Positions 8,492-16,549 of a stretch of DNA of 64,000 bases are shown piece by piece. This stretch comes from Poindextera sp035604135. Lineage in GTDB: Bacteria > Pseudomonadota > Alphaproteobacteria > Caulobacterales > Caulobacteraceae. The stretch lies in assembly GCA_035604135.1 (NCBI GenBank), contig DATNJB010000084.1, positions 1 through 64,000 on the forward strand. The letters run 5' to 3'. Both the position numbers and the translations under genes were made by a program. Numbering within the stretch: position 1 is the first letter of the stretch; every line of letters starts with the position of its first letter. The notes beneath the pieces are model-generated. The model was not told where the DNA came from. It ran no database searches and worked only from the letters and a program-made list of their open reading frames with translations.

Positions 8492-9529
8492 ATGAGCCTG
8501 CCCACGCGCGACCTGACCACCAAGGCGGGCCGAACGCTGACGTTCACGGCTCTGGGCTTCGGCACGGCGCCAATCGGAAACATGCGCCGCGTGATGAGCG
8601 ACACCGAGGCCGAAGCCACCGTCGCCAGCGCCTGGGACCGCGGCAGCCGCTACTTCGACACCGCCCCGCTCTACGGCCACGGTCTTGCCGAACGCCGCAC
8701 GGGCGCTGTCCTCCGCGGCAAGCCGCGTGACGCCTTCCTGCTCTCGACCAAGGTCGGCCGGCTGCTCGAGCCCTGCGCGCCGGGCGAGGAAGCGAGCGGC
8801 ATCTACGAGGGGGTGCCGCCGTTCAAGGTGCGGTTCGACTACTCCTACGACGGCGTGATGCGCTCCTACGAGCAGAGCCTCGCCCGGCTCGGCCTCGACC
8901 GCGTCGACATCCTCTATGTGCACGACATCGACGCCATGACCCACGGATCGCCAGAGGCGGCCGAGGCGCGCACCCGCGAACTGATCGACCAGGGCGGCTG
9001 GCGGGCGCTGGCCGAGTTGCGCGCGGCCGGCGACGTCGCCGCGATCGGGGCCGGGGTCAACGAGTGGGAGCCGTGCGTGCGCCTGCTGGAGCTGGCCGAC
9101 CCGGACATCTTCCTGCTCGCCGGGCGCTACACCCTGCTCGAGCAGGACGCGCTGATCAGCCTCTTGCCCGCCTGCATCGCCAAGGGCGTCGGCGTGGTGA
9201 TCGGCGGCCCGTTCAACAGCGGGCTTTTGGCGACCGGCGCCACGCCCGGCGCGATGTACAACTACGCGCCCGCGCCGCGCGAGGTGCTCGAGCGCGCCGA
9301 CCTGATCGAGGCTGTCTGCGCCACCCACGGGATCCGCCTGGCGCAGGCCGCGCTGCAGTTCCCGCTCGGGCATCCCTCGGTCGTGTGCGTGATTCCGGGC
9401 GGCCAGACGCCGGCCGAGGTGTTCGACAACGCGGACTTGCTGCGGGCGCCGATCCCGGACACGCTGTGGCGCGACCTAAAGCGCGCGGGGTTGATGAGCC
9501 TGGACGCGCCGACGCCGATAGAGGCTTAA
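8492..9529 (+). CDS. Aldo/keto reductase: L-fucose / D-arabinose (D-threo-aldose) 1-dehydrogenase
   Basis: A 345-residue aldo/keto reductase of the D-threo-aldose dehydrogenase type, which oxidises the anomeric carbon of L-fucose, D-arabinose and similar sugars to the lactone using NAD(P). Catalytic elements of the AKR tetrad are seen: Asp and Tyr in RYFDTAPLYGHG, Lys in LSTKVGR and His in YVHDID. The assignment is strengthened by context: it heads an operon with a FucU mutarotase, a lactonase and a XylX-like dehydratase. The ATG at 8492 starts the conserved N-terminus, although no strong ribosome site precedes it. L-fucose and D-arabinose share ring stereochemistry, so sequence alone does not separate them. 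Confidence 0.85.
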   Translation: MSLPTRDLTTKAGRTLTFTALGFGTAPIGNMRRVMSDTEAEATVASAWDRGSRYFDTAPLYGHGLAERRTGAVLRGKPRDAFLLSTKVGRLLEPCAPGEEASGIYEGVPPFKVRFDYSYDGVMRSYEQSLARLGLDRVDILYVHDIDAMTHGSPEAAEARTRELIDQGGWRALAELRAAGDVAAIGAGVNEWEPCVRLLELADPDIFLLAGRYTLLEQDALISLLPACIAKGVGVVIGGPFNSGLLATGATPGAMYNYAPAPREVLERADLIEAVCATHGIRLAQAALQFPLGHPSVVCVIPGGQTPAEVFDNADLLRAPIPDTLWRDLKRAGLMSLDAPTPIEA

Positions 9530-9540
9530 GTGACGACCGC

Positions 9541-9975
9541 ATGCTGAGAGGGATCGATCCGGTCCTTGGGCCGAAGCTGCTCGCGATCCTGCGGGCCATG
9601 GGCCACGGCGACGAGATCGTGGTCGCCGACGCCAACTTCCCCGCCGCCGCCAACGCGAGGCGGCTCGTGCGCGCCGACGGGATCGATGCGGTGCGCCTTG
9701 TCGAGGCCATCGTCGCGCTGATGCCGCTGGACGACTTCGTCCCGGCCGCCGCCTTCCGCATGGCGGTCGTCGATGCGCCGAACGAGGTTCCGGCCATCGC
9801 GAACGAGTTCGCCCACGCGCTCGCCGCGAACGGCTATGCCGGAGCGATCGAGGCGATCGAGCGCCAGGCGTTCTACGCCAGGGCGCGCGAGGCGTTCGCG
9901 ATCGTTGCCAGTGGCGAGACGCGCCTCTACGGCAACCTGATCCTGAAGAAGGGCGTGGTGCGGTCGGAGTCCTGA
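9541..9975 (+). CDS. fucU: L-fucose mutarotase FucU (RbsD/FucU family)
   Basis: A 144-residue protein of the RbsD/FucU sugar-mutarotase family, which interconverts alpha and beta anomers. The family pattern is clear: LRAMGHGDEIVVADANFPA near the N-terminus with the conserved His and Asp, and the terminal YGNLILKKGV. E. coli FucU has the same length and ends. The start at 9541 is 11 nt after the stop of the aldose dehydrogenase. Feeding one anomer to the dehydrogenase is the likely role, since D-threo-aldose dehydrogenases are anomer-specific. Confidence 0.9.
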   Translation: MLRGIDPVLGPKLLAILRAMGHGDEIVVADANFPAAANARRLVRADGIDAVRLVEAIVALMPLDDFVPAAAFRMAVVDAPNEVPAIANEFAHALAANGYAGAIEAIERQAFYARAREAFAIVASGETRLYGNLILKKGVVRSES

Positions 9976-9977
9976 GC

Positions 9978-10811
9978 ATGCAGATCGACGCCCACCAGCA
10001 CTTCTGGCGCCTGTCGCGCGGGGACTACGGTTGGCTGACGCCAGAGCTTCAGCCCATCCACCGGGACTTCGGACCCGGCGACCTTCGCCCGCTGGCCGCG
10101 GCGGCGGGGGTCGAGCGCACGGTGCTGGTGCAGGCCGCGCCGACGGAAGCCGAGACCGGTTTCCTGCTCGAGCTCGCCGCGGCAGAGCCGTTCGTGGCCG
10201 GCGTCGTCGGCTGGGTCGACTTCGAGGCGCCGGACGCGGCCCATCGCGTCGCGGCGCTGGCGGCGCGCCCGAAGCTCGTTGGCTTGCGACCGATGATGCA
10301 GGACATGGCGGACGACCGCTGGATGCTGCGCGATGAGATTTGGCCGGCGCTGCACGCCATGGCCGAAGAAGGGCTGACCTTCGATGCGCTGGTGTTCCCG
10401 CGCCACCTTCCGACCTTAAGCGAATTCGCCCGCCGCTATCCCGGCCTCGACATCGTCATCGACCATGCGGCCAAGCCCGACATCGCCGCCGGCGCGCTCG
10501 AGGACTGGGCGCGCGACATCCGCGCGATCGCCGGCGAGACCCGGCTGGTCTGCAAGCTCTCCGGACTGATCACCGAGGCCGGTTCCGGCTGGTCGGTCGA
10601 GCAGCTCAGGCCTTACGTCGAGGTGCTGGTCGAGGCGTTCGGCGCCGACCGGCTGATGTGGGGGTCGGACTGGCCGGTCGTGAACCTGGCGGGCTCTTAC
10701 GCCAGCTGGCGAACGGCGGCCGAGACATTGCTGGCTGACTGCTCGGACGACGAGCGGGCGGCGATCTTCGGCCAGACCGCGAGCGTCTTCTATGGGCTGG
10801 ACCGCGCGTGA
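9978..10811 (+). CDS. Amidohydrolase-2 sugar lactonase (L-fuconolactonase type)
   Basis: A 277-residue amidohydrolase-2 enzyme that probably opens the aldonolactone made by the upstream dehydrogenase. The N-terminal metal motif is DAHQHFW, a central His is in VIDHAAKP, and the C-terminal MWGSDWPVVNL carries the conserved metal Asp. This combination is typical of L-fucono- and L-rhamnono-lactonases. It starts 2 nt after fucU stops and its own TGA overlaps the next GTG start, so it is in the middle of a tightly packed operon. COG3618-type lactonases accept both 1,5- and 1,4-lactones, so sugar identity remains open. Confidence 0.88.
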   Translation: MQIDAHQHFWRLSRGDYGWLTPELQPIHRDFGPGDLRPLAAAAGVERTVLVQAAPTEAETGFLLELAAAEPFVAGVVGWVDFEAPDAAHRVAALAARPKLVGLRPMMQDMADDRWMLRDEIWPALHAMAEEGLTFDALVFPRHLPTLSEFARRYPGLDIVIDHAAKPDIAAGALEDWARDIRAIAGETRLVCKLSGLITEAGSGWSVEQLRPYVEVLVEAFGADRLMWGSDWPVVNLAGSYASWRTAAETLLADCSDDERAAIFGQTASVFYGLDRA

Positions 10812-11965
10812 ACGGCGCCGATATCCTGCCCACCGATGGATCTTTCGGCACGCTGGTCGGGCGGGTCTGGGTCGCGGCCCCGGTGGCTGGCCCGCGCACG
10901 ATCGCCGTTCGTGAAGATGGGCTGTTCGACCTATCCCGCCTCGCCCCGACGCTGAGCGATCTCTTCGACCTGCCCGATCCGGCCGGCAGCGTCGCCGCCC
11001 ACGCCGGCGAACGCCTGTGCTCGTTGGAGGCGGCGATCGAAGCGTCCGTCGCCGAGCCGGCGGCGGACTTTCGGCTCCTTGCGCCCTGCGATCTGCAGGC
11101 CTTGAAGGCGGCGGGCGTCACCTTCGCGGCCAGCCTCGTCGAGCGGGTCATCGAAGAGCGCGCGAAGGGCGATCCGGCGGCCGCGGCGAAGGTGCGCGAG
11201 GAACTGCGCGGGCTGCTCGGCGACATCCGCGGGCTGAAGCCCGGCTCGCCGGAGGCCGCGCAGGTGAAGACGCTCTTACAGCGGGAAGGACTCTGGTCGC
11301 AGTACCTGGAGGTCGGGATCGGGCCGGATGCGGAGGTGTTCACCAAGGCCCAGCCGCTGTCGGCCGTCGGCTTCGGCGCCCAGATCGGCCTGCACCCGAA
11401 GTCCGTCTGGAACAACCCGGAGCCCGAGATCGTGCTGGCCTGCTCGTCGCGCGGCGAGATCGTCGGCGCGAGCCTGGGCAACGATGTCAACCTGCGCGAC
11501 TTCGAGGGGCGAAGCGCGCTCCTGCTTTCGAAGGCAAAAGACAACAACGCCTCATGCGCGATCGGGCCATTCGTCCGGCTGTTCGACCGGACCTTCGGCC
11601 TCGATGACGTCCGTTCGGCGGAGCTCTCGCTGGTGGTCGAGGGCGAAGACAACTTCCGCCTCGAGGGTCGAAGCTCGATGGCGCAGATCAGCCGCGATCC
11701 GACCGACCTCGTCGCCCAGACGCTGAACGAGAACCATCAATATCCCGACGGGGTGATGCTGTTCCTGGGCACCCTGTTCGCCCCCACCCAGGACCGGGAT
11801 GCGCCCGGCGAAGGCTTCACGCACAGGCGCGGCGACCGCGTAACGATCGGTTCGCCGAGGCTGGGCGCCCTCTTCAATCGCGTGACCACCTCCGACGCGG
11901 CGGTGCCATGGACGTACGGCGTGCGCGATCTCATGCGCTCGCTCGCGGCAAGGGACTTGATCTAG
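10808..11965 (+). CDS. XylX-like 2-keto-3-deoxy-sugar-acid dehydratase (FAH fold)
   Basis: A 385-residue member of the fumarylacetoacetate-hydrolase fold. From memory it closely resembles Caulobacter XylX, the 2-keto-3-deoxy-xylonate dehydratase, in length and in shared blocks such as LKAAGVTFA, GLWSQYLEV, WNNPEPE, ASLGNDVNLRDFEGRSALL and KAKDNNASCAIGPF. XylX converts 2-keto-3-deoxypentonate to 2-oxoglutarate semialdehyde. The GTG start at 10808 overlaps the previous stop (GTGA). A pentose substrate (D-arabinose) fits a subsequent semialdehyde dehydrogenase better than a 6-deoxyhexose does. The aldonate dehydratase needed between lactonase and this enzyme is not present in the window. Confidence 0.85.
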   Translation: MNGADILPTDGSFGTLVGRVWVAAPVAGPRTIAVREDGLFDLSRLAPTLSDLFDLPDPAGSVAAHAGERLCSLEAAIEASVAEPAADFRLLAPCDLQALKAAGVTFAASLVERVIEERAKGDPAAAAKVREELRGLLGDIRGLKPGSPEAAQVKTLLQREGLWSQYLEVGIGPDAEVFTKAQPLSAVGFGAQIGLHPKSVWNNPEPEIVLACSSRGEIVGASLGNDVNLRDFEGRSALLLSKAKDNNASCAIGPFVRLFDRTFGLDDVRSAELSLVVEGEDNFRLEGRSSMAQISRDPTDLVAQTLNENHQYPDGVMLFLGTLFAPTQDRDAPGEGFTHRRGDRVTIGSPRLGALFNRVTTSDAAVPWTYGVRDLMRSLAARDLI

Positions 11966-12016
11966 ACGTCTCCTGCGTGAGGTGACCGGAGCATCCGTAG
12001 ACGGAAGATCGAGGTC

Positions 12017-12475
12017 CTAGTAGACCATCGCCGACCACAGCGCGCGGACGCCGCGGCGGGAGGGGTCGGTGTCCTTCCTGAGGTCGTGCCGCGCGCGGAA
12101 GGCGAGGCCGGTCAGGTCGCCGTTGCGCCAGGCGACAGCGGCCTCGCAGTACAAAGCCTCGCGCACGATCAACAGACCAACCGCGCCCGGGAGGTCGATG
12201 CTGCGTGGAACGTTGACCCGCGCGCCTCGCGACGACAGGTTTCGGATCACGCAGTCGATGCTCATCTGGCAGTCGCCGACGATGAGCTTGCCGGACATCA
12301 GCGAGCGGGCGCGGAGGTCGACGCGGCGAACGAGGCCCGTGCGTCGCTCGGCGCCGGCATACTTGGCGGGACTCGTGGCGCCGAGGTCGATGGAACGGCG
12401 ACCGATGGTGGATGGTGCGAGCAGCGTCATGCGACCCATTATCCGCGGCCAAAGTTGATTGTCCGCTAACCGCAT
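12017..12475 (-). CDS. PilZ-domain protein
   Basis: A 152-residue protein with a PilZ-like core at about residues 50-130. IRNLSSRGARV matches the (D/N)xSxxG signature of cyclic-di-GMP binding, and the following strands (AVGLLIVREALYCEAAVAWRN and GLAFR) match the fold. Arg-rich sequence before it (RRVDLRARS) could supply the RxxxR element, but this is not certain. The ATG at 12475 has GGAG 8 nt upstream; a GTG at 12490 and an ATG at 12439 are alternatives. It is divergent from the alkylation-repair gene and unrelated to the sugar genes. A role as c-di-GMP effector is inferred. Confidence 0.75.
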   Translation of the reverse strand: MRLADNQLWPRIMGRMTLLAPSTIGRRSIDLGATSPAKYAGAERRTGLVRRVDLRARSLMSGKLIVGDCQMSIDCVIRNLSSRGARVNVPRSIDLPGAVGLLIVREALYCEAAVAWRNGDLTGLAFRARHDLRKDTDPSRRGVRALWSAMVY

Positions 12476-12549
12476 CCGTCGGTTCTCCACCCGCCCTTGG
12501 GGTCCGAAAACCGCGAGACTCGCTCGTCGCTTGCGCCCATCCTGCGGGC

Positions 12550-14058
12550 ATGGACCTCGATCCCGACGCCTGTTATCGCGCCATCCAGACGCGTGACCCC
12601 CGTTTCGACGGTCGCCTGTTCATCGGCGTGCGCACGACCGGCATCTACTGTCGGCCGATCTGTCCGGCCCGCACACCCAAGCGCGAGAACGTCGCCTTCT
12701 ACGTCAGCGCCGCGGCCGCCCAAGTCGCCGGCTTTCGGCCCTGCCTGCGCTGTCGCCCGGAGACCTCGCCCGACCTCGGCGCCTGGCGCGGCGCCTCGAA
12801 CACCGTCTCGCGCGCGCTCAGGCTGATCGAGGCCGGCGCGCTGGACGAAGGCGACGTCGATACGCTGGCCGCCCGGCTAGGCGTCGGCGAGCGCCAGCTG
12901 CGACGCCTGTTTCGCCAGCATCTCGGGGCCTCGCCGCTCGCGGTCGCTCAGACCCGGCGGGTGCTGTTGGCCAAACAGCTGATCCACGAAACCCGGCTGC
13001 CGATGGCGCAAGTCGCGCTCGCCGCTGGCTTCGGCAGCGTGCGGCGCTTCAACGAGACGTTCCAGCAGCTCTACGACCGGCCGCCGCGCGCGCTTCGCCG
13101 CACGAGCGGGCCAGACGAGCCCGCAGCCGGTCTCGTGACCCTGAAGCTTGCCTTCCGTCCGCCCTACGACTGGCCGGCGATGCTGGCGTTCCTCAGCCCC
13201 CGCGCGATCCCCGGGGTCGAGACGGTCAGAGACGGCGTCTACGCGCGGGCGATCGAGCTTGCCGGCGCGAGAGGCGCAATCAGCGTCAAGCCTACCCGAG
13301 GCGAGGACCGGCTGAGCGTGACGGTCGCCTTCCCCAAGCTCGACCAGCTGCCGGCGATCATCGCCCGCGTCCGGCGCGTGTTCGACCTCGCCGCCGATCC
13401 GGTGACGATCGGCGGGCACCTGGCCGAAGATCCGACGCTGGCGCCGCTCGTCGCCGGGCGGCCGGGACTGCGGGTTCCCGGCGCCTGGGACGGCTTCGAG
13501 CTCGCCGTGCGCGCGGTGCTCGGCCAGCAGATCACGGTCGCGGCCGCGATCGGACTCGCCGCGCGCATCGCGCGTGAGTATGGCGAGCCCATCTGCGAAG
13601 CGCCGCCGGCATGCGAGGGCCTGACCCATGCCTTTCCGAGCGCCGAGCGGCTCGCCGGCGCCGATCTCTCCGGCTTGCCGATGCCGCGCGCCCGATCGCG
13701 GGCGCTCGAGGCGCTGGCTGCGGCCGCCGTCGCCGACCCCGACCTGTTCGGCCCGCGCGGCGATCTCGCCACGGCGATCAAGCGGCTGACGGCGCTGCCC
13801 GGCGTCGGCGAGTGGACGGCGCAGTACATCGCCATGCGTCAGCTCCGAGAGCCGGACGCCTTCCCCGCCGCGGACATCGGGCTGATGCGCGCGATGGCGG
13901 ATGCGGACGGCGTGCGACCGAGCGCCGAGGCGCTGCTCGTCCGCGCCGAATCCTGGCGCCCGTGGCGCGCCTATGCCGCCCAGCACCTGTGGGCCGCCGA
14001 TCTCGCGGCCCCGAAACCGATCAAGGAGAAGACCCATGCCAACCGCGAAGCCGCCTGA
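12550..14058 (+). CDS. alkA: Ada-AlkA fusion: methyl-sensing activator and 3-methyladenine DNA glycosylase
   Basis: A 502-residue three-part protein for the adaptive response to alkylation. The N-terminal Ada zinc domain has four cysteines, C34 and C38 (YCRPICPA) and C65 and C68 (FRPCLRCRP), matching the methyl-phosphotriester acceptor site. An AraC-type helix-turn-helix follows (about residues 90-185). The AlkA domain has the HhH-GPD region LPGVGEWTAQYIAMR and the catalytic Asp D442 in AADIGLMRA. The ATG at 12550 starts just before the Ada domain. The downstream methyltransferase gene overlaps its 3' end by 23 nt. It probably activates its own operon after methylation. Confidence 0.93.
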   Translation: MDLDPDACYRAIQTRDPRFDGRLFIGVRTTGIYCRPICPARTPKRENVAFYVSAAAAQVAGFRPCLRCRPETSPDLGAWRGASNTVSRALRLIEAGALDEGDVDTLAARLGVGERQLRRLFRQHLGASPLAVAQTRRVLLAKQLIHETRLPMAQVALAAGFGSVRRFNETFQQLYDRPPRALRRTSGPDEPAAGLVTLKLAFRPPYDWPAMLAFLSPRAIPGVETVRDGVYARAIELAGARGAISVKPTRGEDRLSVTVAFPKLDQLPAIIARVRRVFDLAADPVTIGGHLAEDPTLAPLVAGRPGLRVPGAWDGFELAVRAVLGQQITVAAAIGLAARIAREYGEPICEAPPACEGLTHAFPSAERLAGADLSGLPMPRARSRALEALAAAAVADPDLFGPRGDLATAIKRLTALPGVGEWTAQYIAMRQLREPDAFPAADIGLMRAMADADGVRPSAEALLVRAESWRPWRAYAAQHLWAADLAAPKPIKEKTHANREAA

Positions 14059-14572
14059 GGGGCTGGCGTTCGACCGGCTGTCGACGCCGATCGGCGAGGC
14101 GCTGGTGATGTGGGACGCCGATGGCGCGCTGCGCGTCTTCGACTGGACCGAATACGAACCGCGCATGCAGCGCCAGCTCGTGCGCCACTACGGGCCGGTG
14201 TCGCCGAAGAGCGGCCGGGCGCCGAAGACCCTCAGCGCAGCGCTCGAGGCCTACTTCGACGGCGAGATCGGCCGGATCGACGCGATCCGTTGCGCGACGG
14301 GCGGGACGCCGTTTCAAAAGGCGGTCTGGGCGGCGCTGCGCACCATCCCGGCCGGAACGACCTGGAGCTACGGCGGCCTCGCCGCGCGGCTCGGGCATCC
14401 GACCGCCGTCCGTGCGGTGGGCTTGGCGAACGGCGCAAACCCGATTGGCCTCGTCGTGCCCTGCCACCGCGTGATCGGCGCCGACGGCTCGCTGACCGGC
14501 TATGGCGGCGGGCTCGAGCGCAAGCGTTGGCTGCTGGCGCACGAGGGCGTGGCGCTCAAGCTCGCGGCCTGA
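14036..14572 (+). CDS. ogt: Methylated-DNA-protein-cysteine methyltransferase (Ogt/MGMT)
   Basis: A 178-residue suicide repair protein that removes methyl groups from O6-methylguanine. The active-site motif PCHRVIG contains the acceptor C143, preceded by the helix-turn-helix region typical of MGMT (FQKAVWAALRTIPAGTTWSY). The ATG at 14036 has AAGGAG upstream and lies inside the end of the Ada-AlkA gene in another frame, indicating translational coupling. With the upstream gene it completes an alkylation-repair operon. Confidence 0.93.
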   Translation: MPTAKPPEGLAFDRLSTPIGEALVMWDADGALRVFDWTEYEPRMQRQLVRHYGPVSPKSGRAPKTLSAALEAYFDGEIGRIDAIRCATGGTPFQKAVWAALRTIPAGTTWSYGGLAARLGHPTAVRAVGLANGANPIGLVVPCHRVIGADGSLTGYGGGLERKRWLLAHEGVALKLAA

Positions 14573-14617
14573 TGCCGGTTGGCGCCTCTGCCGCGGCCGC
14601 GACGATCGTCAAGAATG

Positions 14618-14775
14618 AACCACGGAAAGCACGGAAAGCACGGACGACCGCTGCTCTCTGCAGATGAGACGTTTCTGATCGCGGAGCCGTTCTTGCGCGC
14701 CGAAGGCGCGTGTTGAACGTCTGGTCCACCGACGGGCCCAGTGCTCCGTCCGTGTTGTCCGTGTTTTCAGTGGTT
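14618..14775. repeat. Long inverted-repeat element (CCACGGA...TCCGTGG family), copy 1
   Basis: The left arm at 14618-14644 (aaccacggaaagcacggaaa and on) pairs imperfectly with the right arm at 14745-14775 (gtccgtgttttcagtggtt at its end), with about 100 nt between. It fills most of the gap between ogt and the convergent DUF5990 gene, so it may end both transcripts. Related elements are at 16408-16500, 58048-58129 and 61217-61312, with a shorter relative at 38185-38231. Confidence 0.65.
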
Positions 14776-14795
14776 ACTTCTCTCGGACCTAGCCC

Positions 14796-15218
14796 TTATT
14801 CGAGGCGCCAACCGGCGGGGGCGCGGCCGCCGTGCGGCAGGCGGCCGGTCAGGTCGGCCGTGATGCGGCGTCCCGAGCTCTGTGCCTCGCGCACCAGCGA
14901 CCAGTCGATGTCCTGAAGTCTGGCCTTGATCCGGTTGATCCGGACGCCACGCGCCTTCGATCGCCACGCGAGGTAGACGAAGCGGTCGTCGGCCGGGCCG
15001 CTCGCGAACGGCCCGCCGAAGGTCGGATGGTTCGGATCCTTGCCCGGCTTCACCGTCAGCCTGAAGTCGAACACGAAGCGGCCCTGCGCGTCGCGGGCGG
15101 CCGGAATGACGTTCCCTTTGGTGTCCTGCAGCCCGAAGTCGTAGGCGTCGTTGTCGGGGTTGGTCGCCGGGGTGTCATCGGCGCGGATCAGCCGCATGCG
15201 AACCTCGCCCTCGGCCAT
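14796..15218 (-). CDS. DUF5990 family protein
   Basis: A 140-residue protein resembling the DUF5990 family: an N-terminal MRLIRAD strand, VFDFRLTVK in the middle, FGGPFASGPADDRFVYLAWR, and a conserved Trp-containing tail. The ATG at 15218 lies 2 nt past the stop of the DUF2961/GH172 gene, so the two are almost certainly translated together. Family function is unknown. A much longer open frame exists here (to 16430) but its upstream part only shadows the GH172 gene. Pairing with a glycosidase hints at a carbohydrate-related or accessory role, which is inference. Confidence 0.75.
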   Translation of the reverse strand: MAEGEVRMRLIRADDTPATNPDNDAYDFGLQDTKGNVIPAARDAQGRFVFDFRLTVKPGKDPNHPTFGGPFASGPADDRFVYLAWRSKARGVRINRIKARLQDIDWSLVREAQSSGRRITADLTGRLPHGGRAPAGWRLE

Positions 15219-15220
15219 GC

Positions 15221-16333
15221 TCAGATCACCTCGAGATCGTCGCGATCGGGGAGCGCGGGGAACGGCGCTGTCGGCAGGGTCTGGTACCAGAAGGCGACGG
15301 AGGCGATGTCGTCCTGCAGTGGCAGGTAGCGGCGGTCGCGGTCGGTGCGCCAGCCAAGCGCCTGGATGGTGACGCGCAGATCCTCTTCGAACCGCACCGG
15401 GTCGGTGATGTGCCAGCGGTACATGCCGAAGCGCTGCTGCGACCGGTAGAGGCCGTCGGGGCGGATCACCTGCGGCAGTCCGGCGTAGGGGGTGGTGAAC
15501 TCGACATAGGCCGGCGGGATCGCACGGTCGCGGGAGATGGTCCCGACGTCGAAATTGTAGGCGCCGCAGAAGTAGTCCTCCGTGCCGGTGCCGCAGATGG
15601 TGGGAAACGCCTTGTCGCCATCCATGAAGAACTTGATCTCGCCCTCGCCCCACCAGCCGGCGTTGTTCACGCCCCAGGCCATGTAGGTCCCGACGTACTG
15701 GCCCTGGCCTTTCACCCCGTCGAGCAGGGTGTAGACCTCGCCGTACGACAGAGGATTCACCCGCCGGAACTGGGCGTGGAAGTAGGCGGCGTCGTCCGGG
15801 ACGTCCGTCAGCGTGTAGTTGATCTGGTAGTAGACGTAGATCGCCTCGGCCGAGAGGTTCTGCATCGTGAAGCGCGCACGCTTCCGGAAGGGCATCTCCC
15901 AATAGCAGTTGAAGGCGCGGCCGGGGTTCACGCAGACCGGCAACGACGTCACCTGGGCGAACGTCTCCCAGCCGCAGGCGAAGAAGTCGCCGGCCGGGCA
16001 TTCGATCGAGGGCTCGGCTTGGTCGTCCCAGTAGGCGCGAAGGATGGTGTGGCGCCACTTGCCGGCGGCGAGCGTCATCCAGATCTGCTGGATCGCGCCG
16101 GCGCCCTCGATGTCCGCGAGCGTGAAGGTGTCGCCCTGCTGGATGATGACATAGGGCGAGATCTTCCAGCCTTGTCCTAAGTCGCGGGCGGCGTTGGCGG
16201 CCGGGCCGTCGGTGGACATGCCGCCCCTGCCCTTCTCGCCGGTAAAGTTCTCCGGGCTGATCGAGCGGGTCTTCGCCTTCGACAGGCGCGAGAGATTGCC
16301 CAGGCCCAGCCCCAGGCCGTTGAACTCGGTCAT
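15221..16333 (-). CDS. GH172 family protein (DUF2961), possible D-arabino/D-fructofuranosidase
   Basis: A 370-residue protein of the DUF2961 family, now glycoside hydrolase family GH172. Characterised members act on alpha-D-fructofuranosides and alpha-D-arabinofuranosides. Hallmark blocks are GEGEIKFFMDGD (about 229-240) and GTGTEDYF (about 248-255), which carry conserved acidic residues. The ATG at 16333 has a strong AAGGAGGGG site, and a longer frame to 16366 is not needed. No signal peptide is seen. D-arabinose released by such an enzyme would suit the aldose-dehydrogenase/XylX-like operon at 8.5-12 kb. The specificity cannot be read directly. Confidence 0.85.
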   Translation of the reverse strand: MTEFNGLGLGLGNLSRLSKAKTRSISPENFTGEKGRGGMSTDGPAANAARDLGQGWKISPYVIIQQGDTFTLADIEGAGAIQQIWMTLAAGKWRHTILRAYWDDQAEPSIECPAGDFFACGWETFAQVTSLPVCVNPGRAFNCYWEMPFRKRARFTMQNLSAEAIYVYYQINYTLTDVPDDAAYFHAQFRRVNPLSYGEVYTLLDGVKGQGQYVGTYMAWGVNNAGWWGEGEIKFFMDGDKAFPTICGTGTEDYFCGAYNFDVGTISRDRAIPPAYVEFTTPYAGLPQVIRPDGLYRSQQRFGMYRWHITDPVRFEEDLRVTIQALGWRTDRDRRYLPLQDDIASVAFWYQTLPTAPFPALPDRDDLEVI

Positions 16334-16407
16334 GCTTATTGCCTTCCCCTCCTTGAGGCTCCGCACTCATACCGCTCAATCCCGCGCCAGCGGGAACTCT
16401 GCTTTTC

Positions 16408-16500
16408 ACCACGAAGGACACGAAGAACACGAAGAGGCAGGGCGAACTGCTGCGCTAAAGCCCTCTCAGACACCTTCGCGCCCTTGTGTCCTTCGTGGTT
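16408..16500. repeat. Long inverted-repeat element, copy 2
   Basis: The left arm accacgaaggacacgaagaa begins at 16408 and the right arm ends with cttgtgtccttcgtggtt at 16500. The element is bounded by a short GC hairpin on the left (CCCGC/GCGGG at about 16381-16393) and a GC-rich stretch on the right (CCGCC...GGCGG). It occupies the gap between the GH172 start and the end of the PhyH gene, both on the minus strand. Confidence 0.7.
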
Positions 16501-16549
16501 GAATTCGGCCCGCCGCTCCCGCGGCGGTCCAGAAGAGCACCTCTCGCGC

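Noticed and set aside
9541..9975. Annotation as ribose pyranase RbsD instead of FucU
   Set aside because: The C-terminal YGNLILKKGV, the length and the operon with an aldose dehydrogenase and lactonase fit FucU better.
14796..16430. A single 544-codon frame that would fuse DUF5990 to a long N-terminal region
   Set aside because: Only the last 140 codons are protein-like; the rest is the out-of-frame shadow of the GH172 gene, which has its own start and stop.
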